Positions 45,932-57,036 of a stretch of DNA of 64,000 nt are shown piece after piece. The position numbers and the translations under genes are program-made. The notes under the pieces were generated by a model. That model was not told the origin of the DNA, did no database searches, and was given only the letters and a program-made list of their open reading frames with translations. Position 1 is the stretch's first letter, and each line of letters opens with the position of its first letter. This DNA comes from Myrmaecium sp. VS I D KN 1 (taxonomy: Eukaryota; Ascomycota; Dothideomycetes; Valsariales; Valsariaceae): NCBI GenBank assembly GCA_019775845.1, contig JADQAV010000019.1, forward strand, positions 176,587 to 240,586. The letters run 5' to 3'.

Positions 45932-47441
45932 GCAGCTGTCACCAATGCCCGTATAGAAGCAAGTATCGTTTCGAAAAGCGGCCTCTCTCCACCCTGCCCT
46001 TGCCGCGTTCCGACTGCATTGATTGATCCCGAACGTACAATAGCTCCTCCCTCGGCACCGGCACGGCACAGAGCATGGGTCCTGATCCACTGTCGGTTAA
46101 GAGCGGGTTGGCGACGGACAACGTCAGCCTGGGGACGACGACGGCGGAGGAACGGGTGAGGTCCGATGCTTCAAACCGAGTTTCCCAGCGTTGACGATTG
46201 GTGGGTTGTACCTGTATTACCCATCACTGCATAGTATTGATGCTGTTGATCTGGATGACGATACCTATGTTTCGTTACTCCAAGATCCGGATCGATGGCG
46301 GTTAGATAGAGAAAGGTTGACGCTGATGATCGACGGACGTCGTGTGAGGTACATATGTCATTCTGCCAGCTCCTACATGTACAGACGGCACTGTACAACC
46401 ATTCCAGTTTCTATTATGATACTATATAGCCCGTCAGCTCAGCCCTAACTCATCCGACGTCAGCTCAACGACAAGAAGGATTCATGAAGGATGATGACAG
46501 CCTTCTTCCCTGTCCACGCAACACTTGGCCCGTAAGGATTCTTTCTCCACCCCCCCGGTTCCTTGCCGTCTCTGCCATATGTACCTATCCGTTTCTCCCA
46601 TATTTTTCGTTTCTATCCCTTCGAAAAAGAAAAAGAACGAAGGGGTAATAGTTAATTGAAGTAAAAAATCTTCCCGTCCTCTTCAAAATCTCGAAAAATC
46701 GTTCCGCGTGAATGGCTCGAGAAAAAGACAGAGAAACGTACGATGCCAAGCCTCTCCGTCCGTCCGTCCGGCTGACGCCCTGTTCACAATACGGCTGCTG
46801 GGTCCGATGTGGGGAGCGTCGGGTGGAAGTCCCCCCACCCCCCACTGGCCCGGGCGGATCAGGAGTCGGAGATAGTAGTCCGCGCCTGTCGGCCTCGTTA
46901 TTTCCGGATGATGGCTTGGCGTTGGGTACATCCATATCCATGATGGACCTACCACTGTACTCTGCCCTGCTTGTACACGCTCGATGTCGATTGTATATGC
47001 TGTACCTATGTACTTGTCTCTCATTCATTCTGAGTGACGGACGCACCATGTATGGCGTGAAGGAGTACGAATATATCCTCCAGAATGCGACCTTATACCC
47101 GAAGGTCTTCTCCAGAGGAGCTGTGATCGAGATGTGCACTCGGTGTCTTTGAACTTGGTCTGAAGCACTCTGTTTAATAACATACCGGTAGGTACAGCAA
47201 ACATAGTGCCACCCATTTACATCCAAAGTCTTCAGTCAGGCAGAGGTGGGAGAATACTACTTCCACTTCGCGAGACTCATGCCCATCGCAATCGCCGAAA
47301 CTTCGTGCAATTGGCATCACTAATAGAGGTATAGGTTGACCTATGTAGAGCTTATGAAGCTTAGGACTCATCTACACATGTAGATAGACTGCGCGTTGAA
47401 GCGAAGGTGAACAACCTAACCACGCTGCTTAAACGCCCTCC

Positions 47442-48950
47442 TCATTCAATCACCACCGCATCGCCCGGCACCTCACCCGTCACCAAGAAGTGATCAATAG
47501 CGTCAGCAGCCGGTCCACTAACGATGTACGACGTATGCCCATCCCCATCACGCGTAAGCAGGACAGAGTTCGGCAACTGCTCACGCAATCCATGCGCCCA
47601 AACGTACGCCGAATCCGGATCGTGTGCCGCATTGACGAGGAGGATCGTCGGCACGTCCGGCGACACGACCAGCGTGTGCTGCGGGTTCTGCGCCGGCAGC
47701 GGCCAGCCGACGCAGCCGGCCTGCAGGGCGGCCGTGTTGGTCCGCCCCCGCACGTGCGGCCCCGTCTCCCGGCCGAGCAGGTCCCGGTAGCGGAAGTCGA
47801 CGGCGGACTTCGCGTGGCTGACCCAGTCGAGGCAGCCGACGGCGAGCGAGGGGAAGAGGGCGGAGGCGTCATCCTGCGCGAGGGTGGTCGACAACGCGGT
47901 CGCGTTACCCGCCTCCGCCGCCGCCAGCGCGAGCGCCAGCCCGTTCCACCCGACGATGCCGTAGGTGTCGTTACGCTCCTTAAACGTGAGGAAGCCCTGC
48001 GCATTCAAGATGAGCTCGTCCGCCGTCACATCCGCCCGGCACGTCGTCGAGCACCCCGGCGCCGGCAGCGGACTCTCCTCCGCCCGCGCAACCAGCTCAT
48101 CAAACAACGCCAGCACATCCCGCCCATACAGCGCGCACTCCGCAGTCCCCTCACACCACGCCGCAAACCGCACCAGCTCGTCCTCATACGCCTCCGTCGC
48201 CGCAAACAGCATCGTCACGTCCGATTGCGAGTGGTCCCCCACCGCATCCAGCGCCACCCGCCCCACCCGCTCCGGGAACCGCTCCGCGTACGCGCTCGCG
48301 ATCACGTTGCCGTACGACAGCGCGAGCAGGTGCAGCGTCGCGTCCCCCAGCGCCGCCCGCACCGCGTCCATGTCTCGCGCCACGCTGGCGGAGTCGACGT
48401 GCTCGGCCAGCGGCCCGGTGAGGGCGCGGCAGCTTTCGCCGAGGGCGATGTTGTGCGCGAGTAGCGCGGCGAAGGCGGCGTCGTTGGTGGGGAAGAGTGA
48501 GACGCGCTCGTTCCAGATCGTGGCGCTGCATCGGATTGGTGTGCTCATCCCGACCCCCCGCGGGTCGAGCCCGATGATGTCGTAGTGCTCCCGCACCCCT
48601 GCTGTGAAGGTGAAGTATTGGATCCCGAGTGTTTCGGCCATGGCGGTGTAGGCGACTTGCGCCGAGGCGATTTCGCCTGGTCCGCCCGGGTTGAAGATCA
48701 GGCTGCCGAGACGGTTGGTTTGGTTGCGTGCGAGTAGTCGCGTCATGCCGAGGGTGATGGTGGCGCCGTTTGGGTCGCTCCAGTCGAGTGGTACGGTGAA
48801 GTTGCTGCATTGGAGGCCGGGGATGGGGTAGGCGGCGCAGGTTGTCCAGGTTAGTGTGCTGTTGGACGATCCAGCAGATGTACCAGAGGTAAATGATATG
48901 AAGAGAGAAAGCAGAGAAACGCCGAAGCGGAAGAGATTTGGAGTCGCCAT
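47442..48950 (-). CDS. Secreted alpha/beta hydrolase, tripeptidyl-aminopeptidase type
   Basis: Single-exon protein of 502 residues with an N-terminal signal peptide (VSLLSLFISFTSGTSA). It shows the alpha/beta-hydrolase plan of the S33/TAP-like family: oxyanion segment NPGGPG (88-92), GLDPRGVGMST (127-137), nucleophile elbow ALSYGN with S212, D444 in AAHDPDSAYVWA and H472 in GDGHTSY near the C-terminus (TAP C-terminal domain). In most relatives the elbow is G-x-S-Y-G; here the first Gly is Ala. Cysteines (CAAYPIPGLQC, CEGTAEC, CSTTC) suggest disulfides as expected for a secreted enzyme. Expected role: release of short peptides or small acyl/peptidyl groups outside the cell; substrate unknown. 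Some members act in secondary metabolism. Confidence 0.88.
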   Translation of the reverse strand: MATPNLFRFGVSLLSLFISFTSGTSAGSSNSTLTWTTCAAYPIPGLQCSNFTVPLDWSDPNGATITLGMTRLLARNQTNRLGSLIFNPGGPGEIASAQVAYTAMAETLGIQYFTFTAGVREHYDIIGLDPRGVGMSTPIRCSATIWNERVSLFPTNDAAFAALLAHNIALGESCRALTGPLAEHVDSASVARDMDAVRAALGDATLHLLALSYGNVIASAYAERFPERVGRVALDAVGDHSQSDVTMLFAATEAYEDELVRFAAWCEGTAECALYGRDVLALFDELVARAEESPLPAPGCSTTCRADVTADELILNAQGFLTFKERNDTYGIVGWNGLALALAAAEAGNATALSTTLAQDDASALFPSLAVGCLDWVSHAKSAVDFRYRDLLGRETGPHVRGRTNTAALQAGCVGWPLPAQNPQHTLVVSPDVPTILLVNAAHDPDSAYVWAHGLREQLPNSVLLTRDGDGHTSYIVSGPAADAIDHFLVTGEVPGDAVVIE

Positions 48951-49675
48951 GATACTGAGCTAGAGCTGGAACGACAAACTCGCAAAGACGGAAGTCAAGT
49001 CCGTCCTCCCTTTTCAACAGCAACACGCCCTCCTCTTTATGCCCTCCCTTCCCCCCAGACCCCATCGGTTACACAGCGTCCTGGCACGGAGACCGCGAAC
49101 CAACCGCACACGATACGGGGAACACGATCAATATCACGTCTCACTGGCGCACCCCCCCAAAAGCAGGAACTCGATAGATACTGTACCCTTGCGGCGCAGC
49201 CCCCCCGAATGGAGGGCGTAAGCTGACTACCCCGGGCTCCCCCTGGTTCGCGAATCCCACCAATCATCGCTTGCGCGTTTCTCATCAAGGCTGAAGCGAG
49301 CTGAGAGGCGCTTTCCCGAGGCGGCGGTGATGCTGGAGCTGGCTGCGTCGATGGCGTCCTGTGTGCGGTGTGCGGTGTGTTAACTCCGCGGACGGCGGGG
49401 GTGTGTGTGGTTGCGGACGTGGGGGAGGGGTTGCTTTGGAGGACGGCAGTTCGTTGCGGGATGGGTTGTGTTACTTAACTGTGCGAGTGTAAACTTGCGA
49501 TTACATTTGCTATGAGATCTTAGCCTGAAAGCTTACCGATACGTATACTATCCACCATTTCCGGACGCTTTCATCAATTCATAAAATGCTGACCTAGCCT
49601 TGTAACGCGAAAAGAAGAAGCACACCAGGAAAACGACATGCGTCTCACTCAGCCTAGAGTCCATCACCCATCCCA
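48951..49675. other. Intergenic, hydrolase to dehydrogenase
   Basis: Promoter of the hydrolase gene and 3' region of the dehydrogenase gene. GT-rich patch near 49360-49430. No gene seen. Confidence 0.5.
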
Positions 49676-50707
49676 TCAGATCTCCCCACCCATCGCACTA
49701 ATCTCCCTCACCTCATCTAACTCCCTCAGAAGCCCCTCATACTTCATCCTCATCATCTTCCACGCCGTCGGCCCCAGGGGCAAGTGCAGCGGGACTCGCT
49801 CCCCACGACTCGCCACGCGGTAAATCGCCTCCGCAACCGCCTCCGGCTCCAATATCCCCTTCCCGCTCTGGATCCCCATCTGCACGTACCGCTCCAGCTG
49901 TCGAGCCGGCATGTCTGGCGCGGCATACGCCGGGTGCGCCGCCGTCCGCGCTTTGCTGTGCCCTTCGAAGGCGGTGCGCACCCCGCTGGGGGCGACGAGG
50001 CAGAAGTGAACTACCAAAAGGGTCGGGTTAGCGAAACATAAGGGAGGAGAGACGGAGAAGGGGTCCCTACTATTCCAATCCGGATGCACCTCCCTCGCCA
50101 CCGACTCCGTAAACCCCTCCACCGCAAACTTGCCCGCATGGTAATACGCATGGCCCGCAAACCCACAATGCCCCGCAAGCGACGACAAGTTCATAATCAG
50201 CCCCCCACGGCGGCGCGAGGGGGACTGCCGCATCACCCCCACGGCCCGCGCCGTCATCCGCGCCGTCCCGAAAAAGAGCGTCTCCATCTCCGCGTGCGTC
50301 TCGGCGTCGGTGGCCGCTTCGGTGTCGCCGGAGAGCGCGTACCCGGCGTTGTTGACGAGGACGTCGAGGTGGAAGGCGGGCCCCCCGAAGTGAGATACTG
50401 CGGCGGCGAAGGCGCGCTCGATGGATTCGGGGGAGGTGACGTCGAGGGCGAGTTTGAGGATGTTGGGGTTGTTGGAGGGGAGGTAGGTGAGCGTGGAGGG
50501 GTTCCGCGCGGTGGCGATGAGACGCTGGCCTGGCTGTGCGGCGATGAGGGAGGCGAGTGCGCGACCGATGCCGGAGGAACAGCCGGTTACTGGGTGGGAT
50601 CTTAGTATGGATAGACTCTGGGAGAAGAGGCAGAGCAATTTAGTTCACTTACTGAGCCACGTCGCGTCGGACGGAAGATTGTATGGCTTGGTGTTGACGG
50701 GGTTCAT
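49676..50707 (-). CDS. Short-chain dehydrogenase/reductase
   Basis: Predicted 302 residues in three exons: 50653-50707, 50071-50589 and 49676-50010; introns 50590-50652 (63 nt) and 50011-50070 (60 nt). The classical SDR signature is complete: cofactor motif TGCSSGIG formed just after the first splice, NNAGYA, catalytic Ser in NLSSLAG and Y-x-x-x-K in AYYHAGKFAVEG. HPDWN joins IHFCLVAPSGVRT at the second splice, giving the usual PG/PS-x-x-x-T segment after the active site. It belongs to the cytosolic NAD(P)-dependent family resembling retinol/17-beta-HSD-like fungal SDRs; substrate cannot be told. It is the last plain metabolic gene before the AT-rich island. Confidence 0.9.
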
Positions 50708-51514
50708 GGTGTTGGAGTGAAATGTTTGCGAATGTTGAAGACGGCTTCTTCGACTTCACCTCAGTCTATCATTATCGTCCCAGTCTTTTATATTCATCAA
50801 TCCTACCTTGATCAATCACTCTGTCTTCTTCGGGACACAGCACCTCCTCCTCCTGTTTCTCCTCATCGAACCCCCCCGGGGGAAGACGTTAGGCAAAGCC
50901 GGCGGCAATGACATCAGCGGCCCTTACTTACCTATCCCGACACCGCACATCCTACAGCGGACACCGACACCGTGATCCTCCAGATCGGCACACCTGCCAC
51001 CGCAGATCGAAACAGGTACCATTCAACGTTGCTGTCGTAGGTATTTCCTTAGGGCAGGAGTGTAGGTATGTATATACATATTGGTCCAGGTGCGTGACTA
51101 ATACTACTATTAATAGCTAGGGCCGACTAATAGTACTAATTATAAAGAGAATTAACTATATACTTCTAAGTTTAATTATAATTCCATATAATACTACTTA
51201 ATAATGAATTAATATAATAGATTTTATAGACATATATCTATATAGCCTTAATCTTTATATATACTAGTTTATATAGAGAAAAACCCGTATCATAGGGTTC
51301 TTATAAAATACTATTATAAGTATAAGTTCAGCGCGCTTCCTGGTATCCTACTTTATCCTTTGCGCACGGTCCGAACCAGCCCTAAAGATAAAGATAATAT
51401 TATCGCCCGAACCCCGGACTCTAAACCCCAGATCGCACTTCCCCAAACACGTCACATCTCCTATCGCTGTATCACGGATGCTCCCTCTGCCTGTGATCGA
51501 ACACCTAATGGAAC
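50708..51514. other. Intergenic with AT-rich island
   Basis: Dehydrogenase promoter followed by a sharp change to AT-rich DNA (listed separately), then GC-balanced DNA again before the nuclease-like gene. No gene seen. Confidence 0.5.
51098..51330. other. AT-rich island
   Basis: About 230 bp made almost only of A and T (TAATAGCTAG, TATATAGAC-like words) inside otherwise GC-rich DNA. In Pezizomycotina such patches are usually remnants of transposons mutated by repeat-induced point mutation. No element termini or coding remnant can be recognised. Confidence 0.75.
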
Positions 51515-52880
51515 ATGGAAACGAAATTCTCCCGATGGCTCTCCTCATTACCTACCTCAGTCGCATCCTCTGCGTCCCTCTCTGCAACTAAGTACAGTGC
51601 TGATGTCGATGATCTCGCTGCCTCTACTTCTGATTTAATAAACGATCCTTCAATCGCCAGCGGGTACTCCAGCCGGAGTATTATCTCCCAACGCATCATT
51701 CTTACACCAAAAGCTCCGTCGTCCAGAAGCGGGTCGCGGAGTCCACGCCGCCAGCTCATACATCTTGAGGCGGCCAAACCGCCTGTTCAAATCCGCCAGC
51801 CTGGTCCAAGTTTGAAGCCTCATGATTTAGTTACAGGCCTGCGGAGATATTTGACAGAAGGTCTTACCGTCGGCACGATCCCTTCCAGCCTTAAGGTACA
51901 TTAAGCCCTGATCGCGAAAGGACTTACTGATGGATGGGCCACAGGAGCGACTCGAGCACGTCGACCCGGATGGCTTCTTTGAGATTCCCGAAACGGCGTA
52001 CTACGTGAGCAAACACCAGGTGGCCGACGATGCGCTCTGGGAGCACGTTCAGCGTATCTTCACAATGGCGGAGCGTTGCTTCAATCGTCGGAAGGATGAA
52101 GGGGCGTGGATGGCGGTAGTGCAAGCCGTCCTGCAGCCGGAATTCGTTCCTCTTGATGACATGCTCGAACTTAGCAATGTGTAAGCCACAAAAACCGCGT
52201 TTAAGACTCCTTCTGGGGCTGATAATGATCACTGTTCAGGCAATTTCAGGCATATTGAGACCGAGCATCTACCCGTTATCAATGGCCGCCCCGTCCAGCG
52301 GAAAGCGGATTTCGCGCTCGCATTTAATCCGTATAACAGTATCATCGAGTCTGCCCTCAATGCGGTTATTCATGTACATCCTGATATTACGCTCAATCAC
52401 ATGGGGGATGCTTACACCAGCCGATTGCCGATGGTATGTGGCGTTGAGGTCAAGTCCGCCGATGCGAATGGCGAGGCCGTACAACAGCTGGCGGTGTGGT
52501 CCGCAGCCGGCCTTGATAAAGTGCACTCCCTAGCGGTGAAGGGGCATGACATGGAGCCGCCGACCGGAGGCCTGCTGTGGCCTTTCATCGGCTGGACCGT
52601 TTTGGGGCACGACTGGGAGTTCTAAATTACCTGGAAGGATGAACATGGTGCAGTCGTAAGTTGTCGCCTATCTTCTTGCTGATCTACTACCGCCTGACTC
52701 TCCACGCAGACCGTCCTTGGGCCTATCCCCTCACTCTCGTGCGGTACATTAAGCTATCAGAGCATTTTTACCCTCTTGCGACTCGTCGCCCGCGTGCGGC
52801 AGTGGCTTACGACGCAATACTGGCCGTGGCTGTGCAAGGAGATTCTAGAGCCTCTGGCGGCTATGGAAGCACGCGATTGA
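51515..52880 (+). pseudogene. PD-(D/E)XK nuclease-like gene with in-frame stop
   Basis: Four exons can be traced: 51515-51895, 51945-52180, 52250-52655 and 52710-52880, with introns of 49, 69 and 54 nt. The product resembles fungal PD-(D/E)XK nuclease-like proteins: N-terminal FSRWLSSLPTS, a Ser/Arg-rich linker, then VQRKADFALAFNP, TSRLPMVCGVEVKSA (the E-V-K active-site strand), AVQQLAVWSAAGLDK and GWTVLGHDWEF. A TAA at 52623-52625 follows WEF directly. Beyond it the same frame continues as ITWKDEHGAV, a good GTAAGT intron, and VLGPIPSLSCGT and LLRLVARVRQW, ending at 52880. All other parts look intact, so the break is recent, or the stop is a base error or is read through. Without readthrough the product would be 330 residues and lack the last strands. 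Confidence 0.75.
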
Positions 52881-53138
52881 TGTATCAATCGCTTACTGTC
52901 CGGATTTCGGATGAAAATATAAGGCCGGGCAACATAAAGAAGCTCAGATACGGGCGATGTTGGCATTATATCGGATATGGGGGACTTGGGCAACGGATGC
53001 AGTTTCGTACCACCCACCTACCTCCAAGTCTGTCATCAGCTGCAGGCACGTTGTGCACTTGGTAGATGCTGGAAATCGCTCGCCGATCGTGATAGGGGCT
53101 GGTTTATCCCAGTAGCCTTTCATTCCCCTAGCCTTCAT

Positions 53139-56100
53139 CTAGGTTATACTCGGATCTTCTACCCTCTCCGACTTCGGTGCTGTCACCTGCCCCTCCCTTA
53201 AAATTATACATGCGTCTGCTGCATGCATAACCATAGGGCGATGTGTGACATGTACTACCGTTCCGCCGCGCATGAAGCGGCGTATACCTGAAAGCACCTG
53301 GGCCTCGGTGCGCACATCCAGCGCGCTGGTCGCCTCGTCCAGAAGCAGGAGTTGTGGTCGACGTGCAAGTGCGCGCGCGATGGCGAGGCGCTGGCGCTGG
53401 CCCCCGGAGAGCTGGGTGGTACGGCCGGAGGTAAGATAGGTGCGGAAGCCCGCTGGGAGGGAGACGATGAAGTCGAAGATCGCGGCGGCCCGGCAGGCTT
53501 CTTCTATGAGCTGCTGCTTGTCGCTCTTGTCGTCGGTGTCGAGGCCGAGGAGGATATTCTCGGCGATGGTGCTCGGGTACAGAACGGGTTCCTGGCTGAC
53601 GTAGCCGATGGATTGGCGGTAACGGGCTAACTCGTTGTGATTGCGGAGGAAGGTCGATAGGTGGATTCCGTTCACGAGGATGTGGCCACTGGTCGGGCTG
53701 AAGAAGCCTTCCAAGAGGGCGATGATGGAGCTCTTGCCGCTGCCGGATGGCCCGATAAGCGCGGTATGCTGACCCGACTGGATGCTGGACGAGACGTTGC
53801 GGAGGACTGGGATATGCGGGGCCGACGGGTAGCTGAAGCTGACGTCTTGAAAGTGGATGGCAGGTACTGGTGAAGCCCAGCCAGGTAAAGCTAGTGAAGG
53901 CGGGAATGCTGACGTCTTGAAGACGCTCGGCCAAGCCTGAGGTTTCTGCCCTTGGACGACCTCGTAGATGGCGCTGATGGCCGAAAGGGCAGCGGAAGAG
54001 TCGGACGCGTAGAGGAAGGACTCGCCAGCTTCTTGTGCGCCGAACGTGACGGCGATAAAACAGGCGAAGAAGTCGTACGCATCGATGTAGTCCTTTCGCA
54101 TCAGCATAGCTCCGTACCAGATCACAAAGGCGTTGACCAAGAATGTCACACACTCGGAGAACGCAAAGAAGGTAGCAGTGCTGAGTACAGAGCGTGATAC
54201 TTTGGAAGATATATCAGTCAGAGCTTCATGGTAGGTCTGCAGGACATAGCATTCCATGCTGAATGACCGTACCGTTCGGATGGCGGAAAGGGCTTCGTTG
54301 GCGATGGCAACGGGCACAAGCCTCTCCTTTTGCATCCTCACTTCGAAATTGCCCAGGACTTTGGTGCGCGTGTAACCAGACCCAAGGAGGGCGGGGATGG
54401 CGACCGCTACAACGGCAAGAAGCCGCCAGTCCAGCACACTGGATAGGATCGTTGCACAGAGCAGGTTTGTCACCACTGATAGGTATACGCCCAGAGCATT
54501 ACCTGAGATACCCTCTACACGTCCAGGGTCGTCAAAAGCCCTGTCTACCAACCTGTTCGCCGATTGGTTCATCCCCTCCAGCCAGGCGATGTCCTTCCTC
54601 AGGATGGAGAGGAAAGTGGTGCGGCGAAGCTTCTCAATGGACTGCTGGGCGCTGAGTCCAAGGAGGACCGAGGATCCGAGCTTAGCTACGAATGCGCCCA
54701 GCGCGATATCAAGAAAAAGCAGACAGTAGTGGTGGACGGAGGTGGTAAAGCCCGGGATGGAGGGGGTAGCGAAAAGGATGATGAGATTGGCAAAGACGAG
54801 CGACATACAGAGGAAGACGGTGCCGCTTGCGATGGATGCGAAGAGGCCGATGAAGAGCGAGAAGAGATCCTCTGTACAGTAGGAGGAGAACCAGGCTGCG
54901 ACAGTAAATGGTCGAGGTTTTGGAAGAGGAGAAATGGTGCTCTGGAACGACGATCGGTCCACCAGTGTGGAAGAAAGCTTTTCAGATATATCAATCGACG
55001 ATCCTGGCCCACTTGCTTTCTGGAGACCGTGACTGTCGTAACCTGACTCAGCAAGGCTCTCCGCCTGTGTCTGGACAAGGGCGTAGTATTCGCCCTCTAT
55101 GCGCATCAACTCCTCATGCGTCCCCTTCTCGATCACTTTCCCGCCATCAATCACAGCAATCACGTCTGCATCACGGATCGTGTTCAGCCGATGCGCCACC
55201 ATGACCACCGTTCTCCCCTCCGACGCGCTGTTCAGAGCGGCTTGCACCTCCTTCTCCGAGGCTGCATCGAGGCTCGCTGTCGCTTCGTCCAGGAGCAGAA
55301 AACGTGGATTGCGTACCAACGCCCGGGCAATCGCCAGTCGCTGTTCCTGTCCACCGCTGAGCCGCACGCCGCGATCGCCAAGCTGTGTGTCGAGGCCGCA
55401 GGGAAGGCTTGCGATGACATCTGCCAGATTCGCCAGCTGGCACGCTGCGAGGACTCGCTCGCGCTTGGCTGGAAGACTTTCTCTCTCCATGGGTGTCCCA
55501 AGAAGGCCGTACGCCACGTTATCGAAGACCGTTGCAGAGAATAGCTGCGGCTCCTGCGCGACCAGAGCCGTCTGCGAGCGGAGGGCGTCCATATCCCACC
55601 GAAACAGCGGTATACCGTCGATGAGGATTGCTCCCGAGTTGGCTTCGTAGAAGCGCGAGGTTAATGAGATGATTGAACTCTTCCCTGATCCGGTCGCACC
55701 AACGAGAGCGGTGGTAGCTCTGGCCGGGATCTCCAGGTCAAGGCCATCCAGGACTATCACGTCCGGTCGTGAAGGATATGAGAATCGGATGTTGCGAAGC
55801 TGAATGCTTCCATGGAGGCTCGCCAAACCCTTTTCCGCCTGTGGATCCTGTGAGACACTGCTAACTGCCGGCGGGTGATCGGACTGCTCGAACGTTTGAC
55901 ATGAGGTGCGGACGTTGTTAATCTCCGTAAACACCTCCTGCGCCGCTACTTTCGCCGCTTTGAAGACGTGAAGATGCATCGCCCCTTGCCCCAACGCAAA
56001 CGCGGCCAGAATGACGGCGAACAGGATGTTGACCACAGCCCCTGTGCTTACCCGACCGGAAGCCAGGGCTTTATGGCCTTCCCAAAAGGCGAGCGCATAC

Positions 56101-57036
56101 GCGGAGAAAAGGATGACAGGGATGAGCGCTCTGATCATGCCAACCCAGAACGTTTTATATCGCGTGGGTAGGCTCAAGGCGGCCAGCTTACGGTCGTAAA
56201 GCTGGCCAAGGCCCTTGATGGAACCAAGGCTTTGGGCAACCCGGGGAGCAGCCAACACATCCGTCACAAACCCCTTTGCCTCCGCCTCTGCATCCATAAC
56301 AGCCTTGGCATGCCGCCCGATGGCGGTGGAGGTGAGGCCGGTGAAGACCACCATCGCGGGTATGACACTGCTGACGACCAGGGCGACCCGCCAATCGCGG
56401 ATAAACGCCACGATCATGGCAGTCACGAAGGTGGACAGCGACGAGAGCACGATCCCGACCTTTTCTGAGATGCCTTCTTGGATGATCTTCATGCTTGCAG
56501 AGAGCCGTGCCTCGATGGCGCTGGTGGAGGTGGTGTCGAAGAAACTGATCTCACGGGAGAGTGTCGATCGCAGGTAGGCTACTCGGATCCGTCTCGTCGT
56601 GTTCTCGCCGGAGATGATCCAGCAGTAGGTGGAGATGTATGTAGTGATGAAGATGCCGATGGCGATGTAGATAAAGTAAAGTGCTCGCTGGTTAATGTGG
56701 TGCTGGAAATCAGACCCGGCTTCGCCATGCGACGCATTGGTGAAGACCGTCGTTAGAGAACCGAGGACTACTGTCATGAGAGGCTGTTTCGAAGGTCAGC
56801 GAGAGGATCCATGATGAGCTGGGCATGGGGGCTCTGCTCACCAGCGCTGTTCCAGAGACTATACACGCCAGCAGGCCGCATATCTGTAGCAATCGATCTC
56901 TTGGGGAGGAATAGCTGAAGATCGCAAAGTAGGAGATGCTTGGCTTTTTCTTTTGCTCCACCACATGGCCTGCAATGGTCGACTCTAGATCCCTTCCCTT
57001 TCTTTGTAACCGGATGATATCTCGAAGTCTTTGCAT
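53139..57036 (-). CDS. Full-size ABCB multidrug-type ABC transporter
   Basis: Predicted 1279 residues: exon 1 56842-57036, intron 56784-56841 (58 nt), exon 2 53139-56783. Layout is TMD1-NBD1-TMD2-NBD2. The splice joins CIVSGTAL to PLMTVVLGSLTTVF, the usual first helix of this family. NBD1 has Walker A GATGSGKSS, Q-loop VAQEPQLFSATVFDN, signature LSGGQEQRLAIARAL, Walker B FLLLDEATASLD and H-loop VAHRL. NBD2 has GPSGSGKSS, GYVSQEPVLYPSTIAEN, LSGGQRQRLAIARAL, LLLLDEATSALD and THRP. Both sites look catalytically complete. Relatives (leptomycin/pheromone exporters, Mdr1) move lipophilic compounds or lipopeptides out of the cell. It is divergent from the four-domain enzyme gene across 1.56 kb, as expected for a metabolite exporter beside its biosynthetic gene. 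Confidence 0.94.

Larger units (their letters stand above)
43936..47441. other. Long gene-free stretch upstream of siderophore transporter
   Basis: No supported gene in 3.5 kb. Contains the transporter promoter with SreA-type sites, GGACCT-rich words near 44828-44860, a T tract at 45491-45514, and scattered GTACCTA words. Frames of up to about 213 codons (46585-47226, - strand) show no domain and carry Arg/Tyr-rich random-looking sequence. Confidence 0.45.

Noticed and set aside
47490-48464. 324-codon open frame antisense to the secreted hydrolase
   Set aside because: Arg-rich shadow frame with no motifs; the opposite strand has a full catalytic triad.
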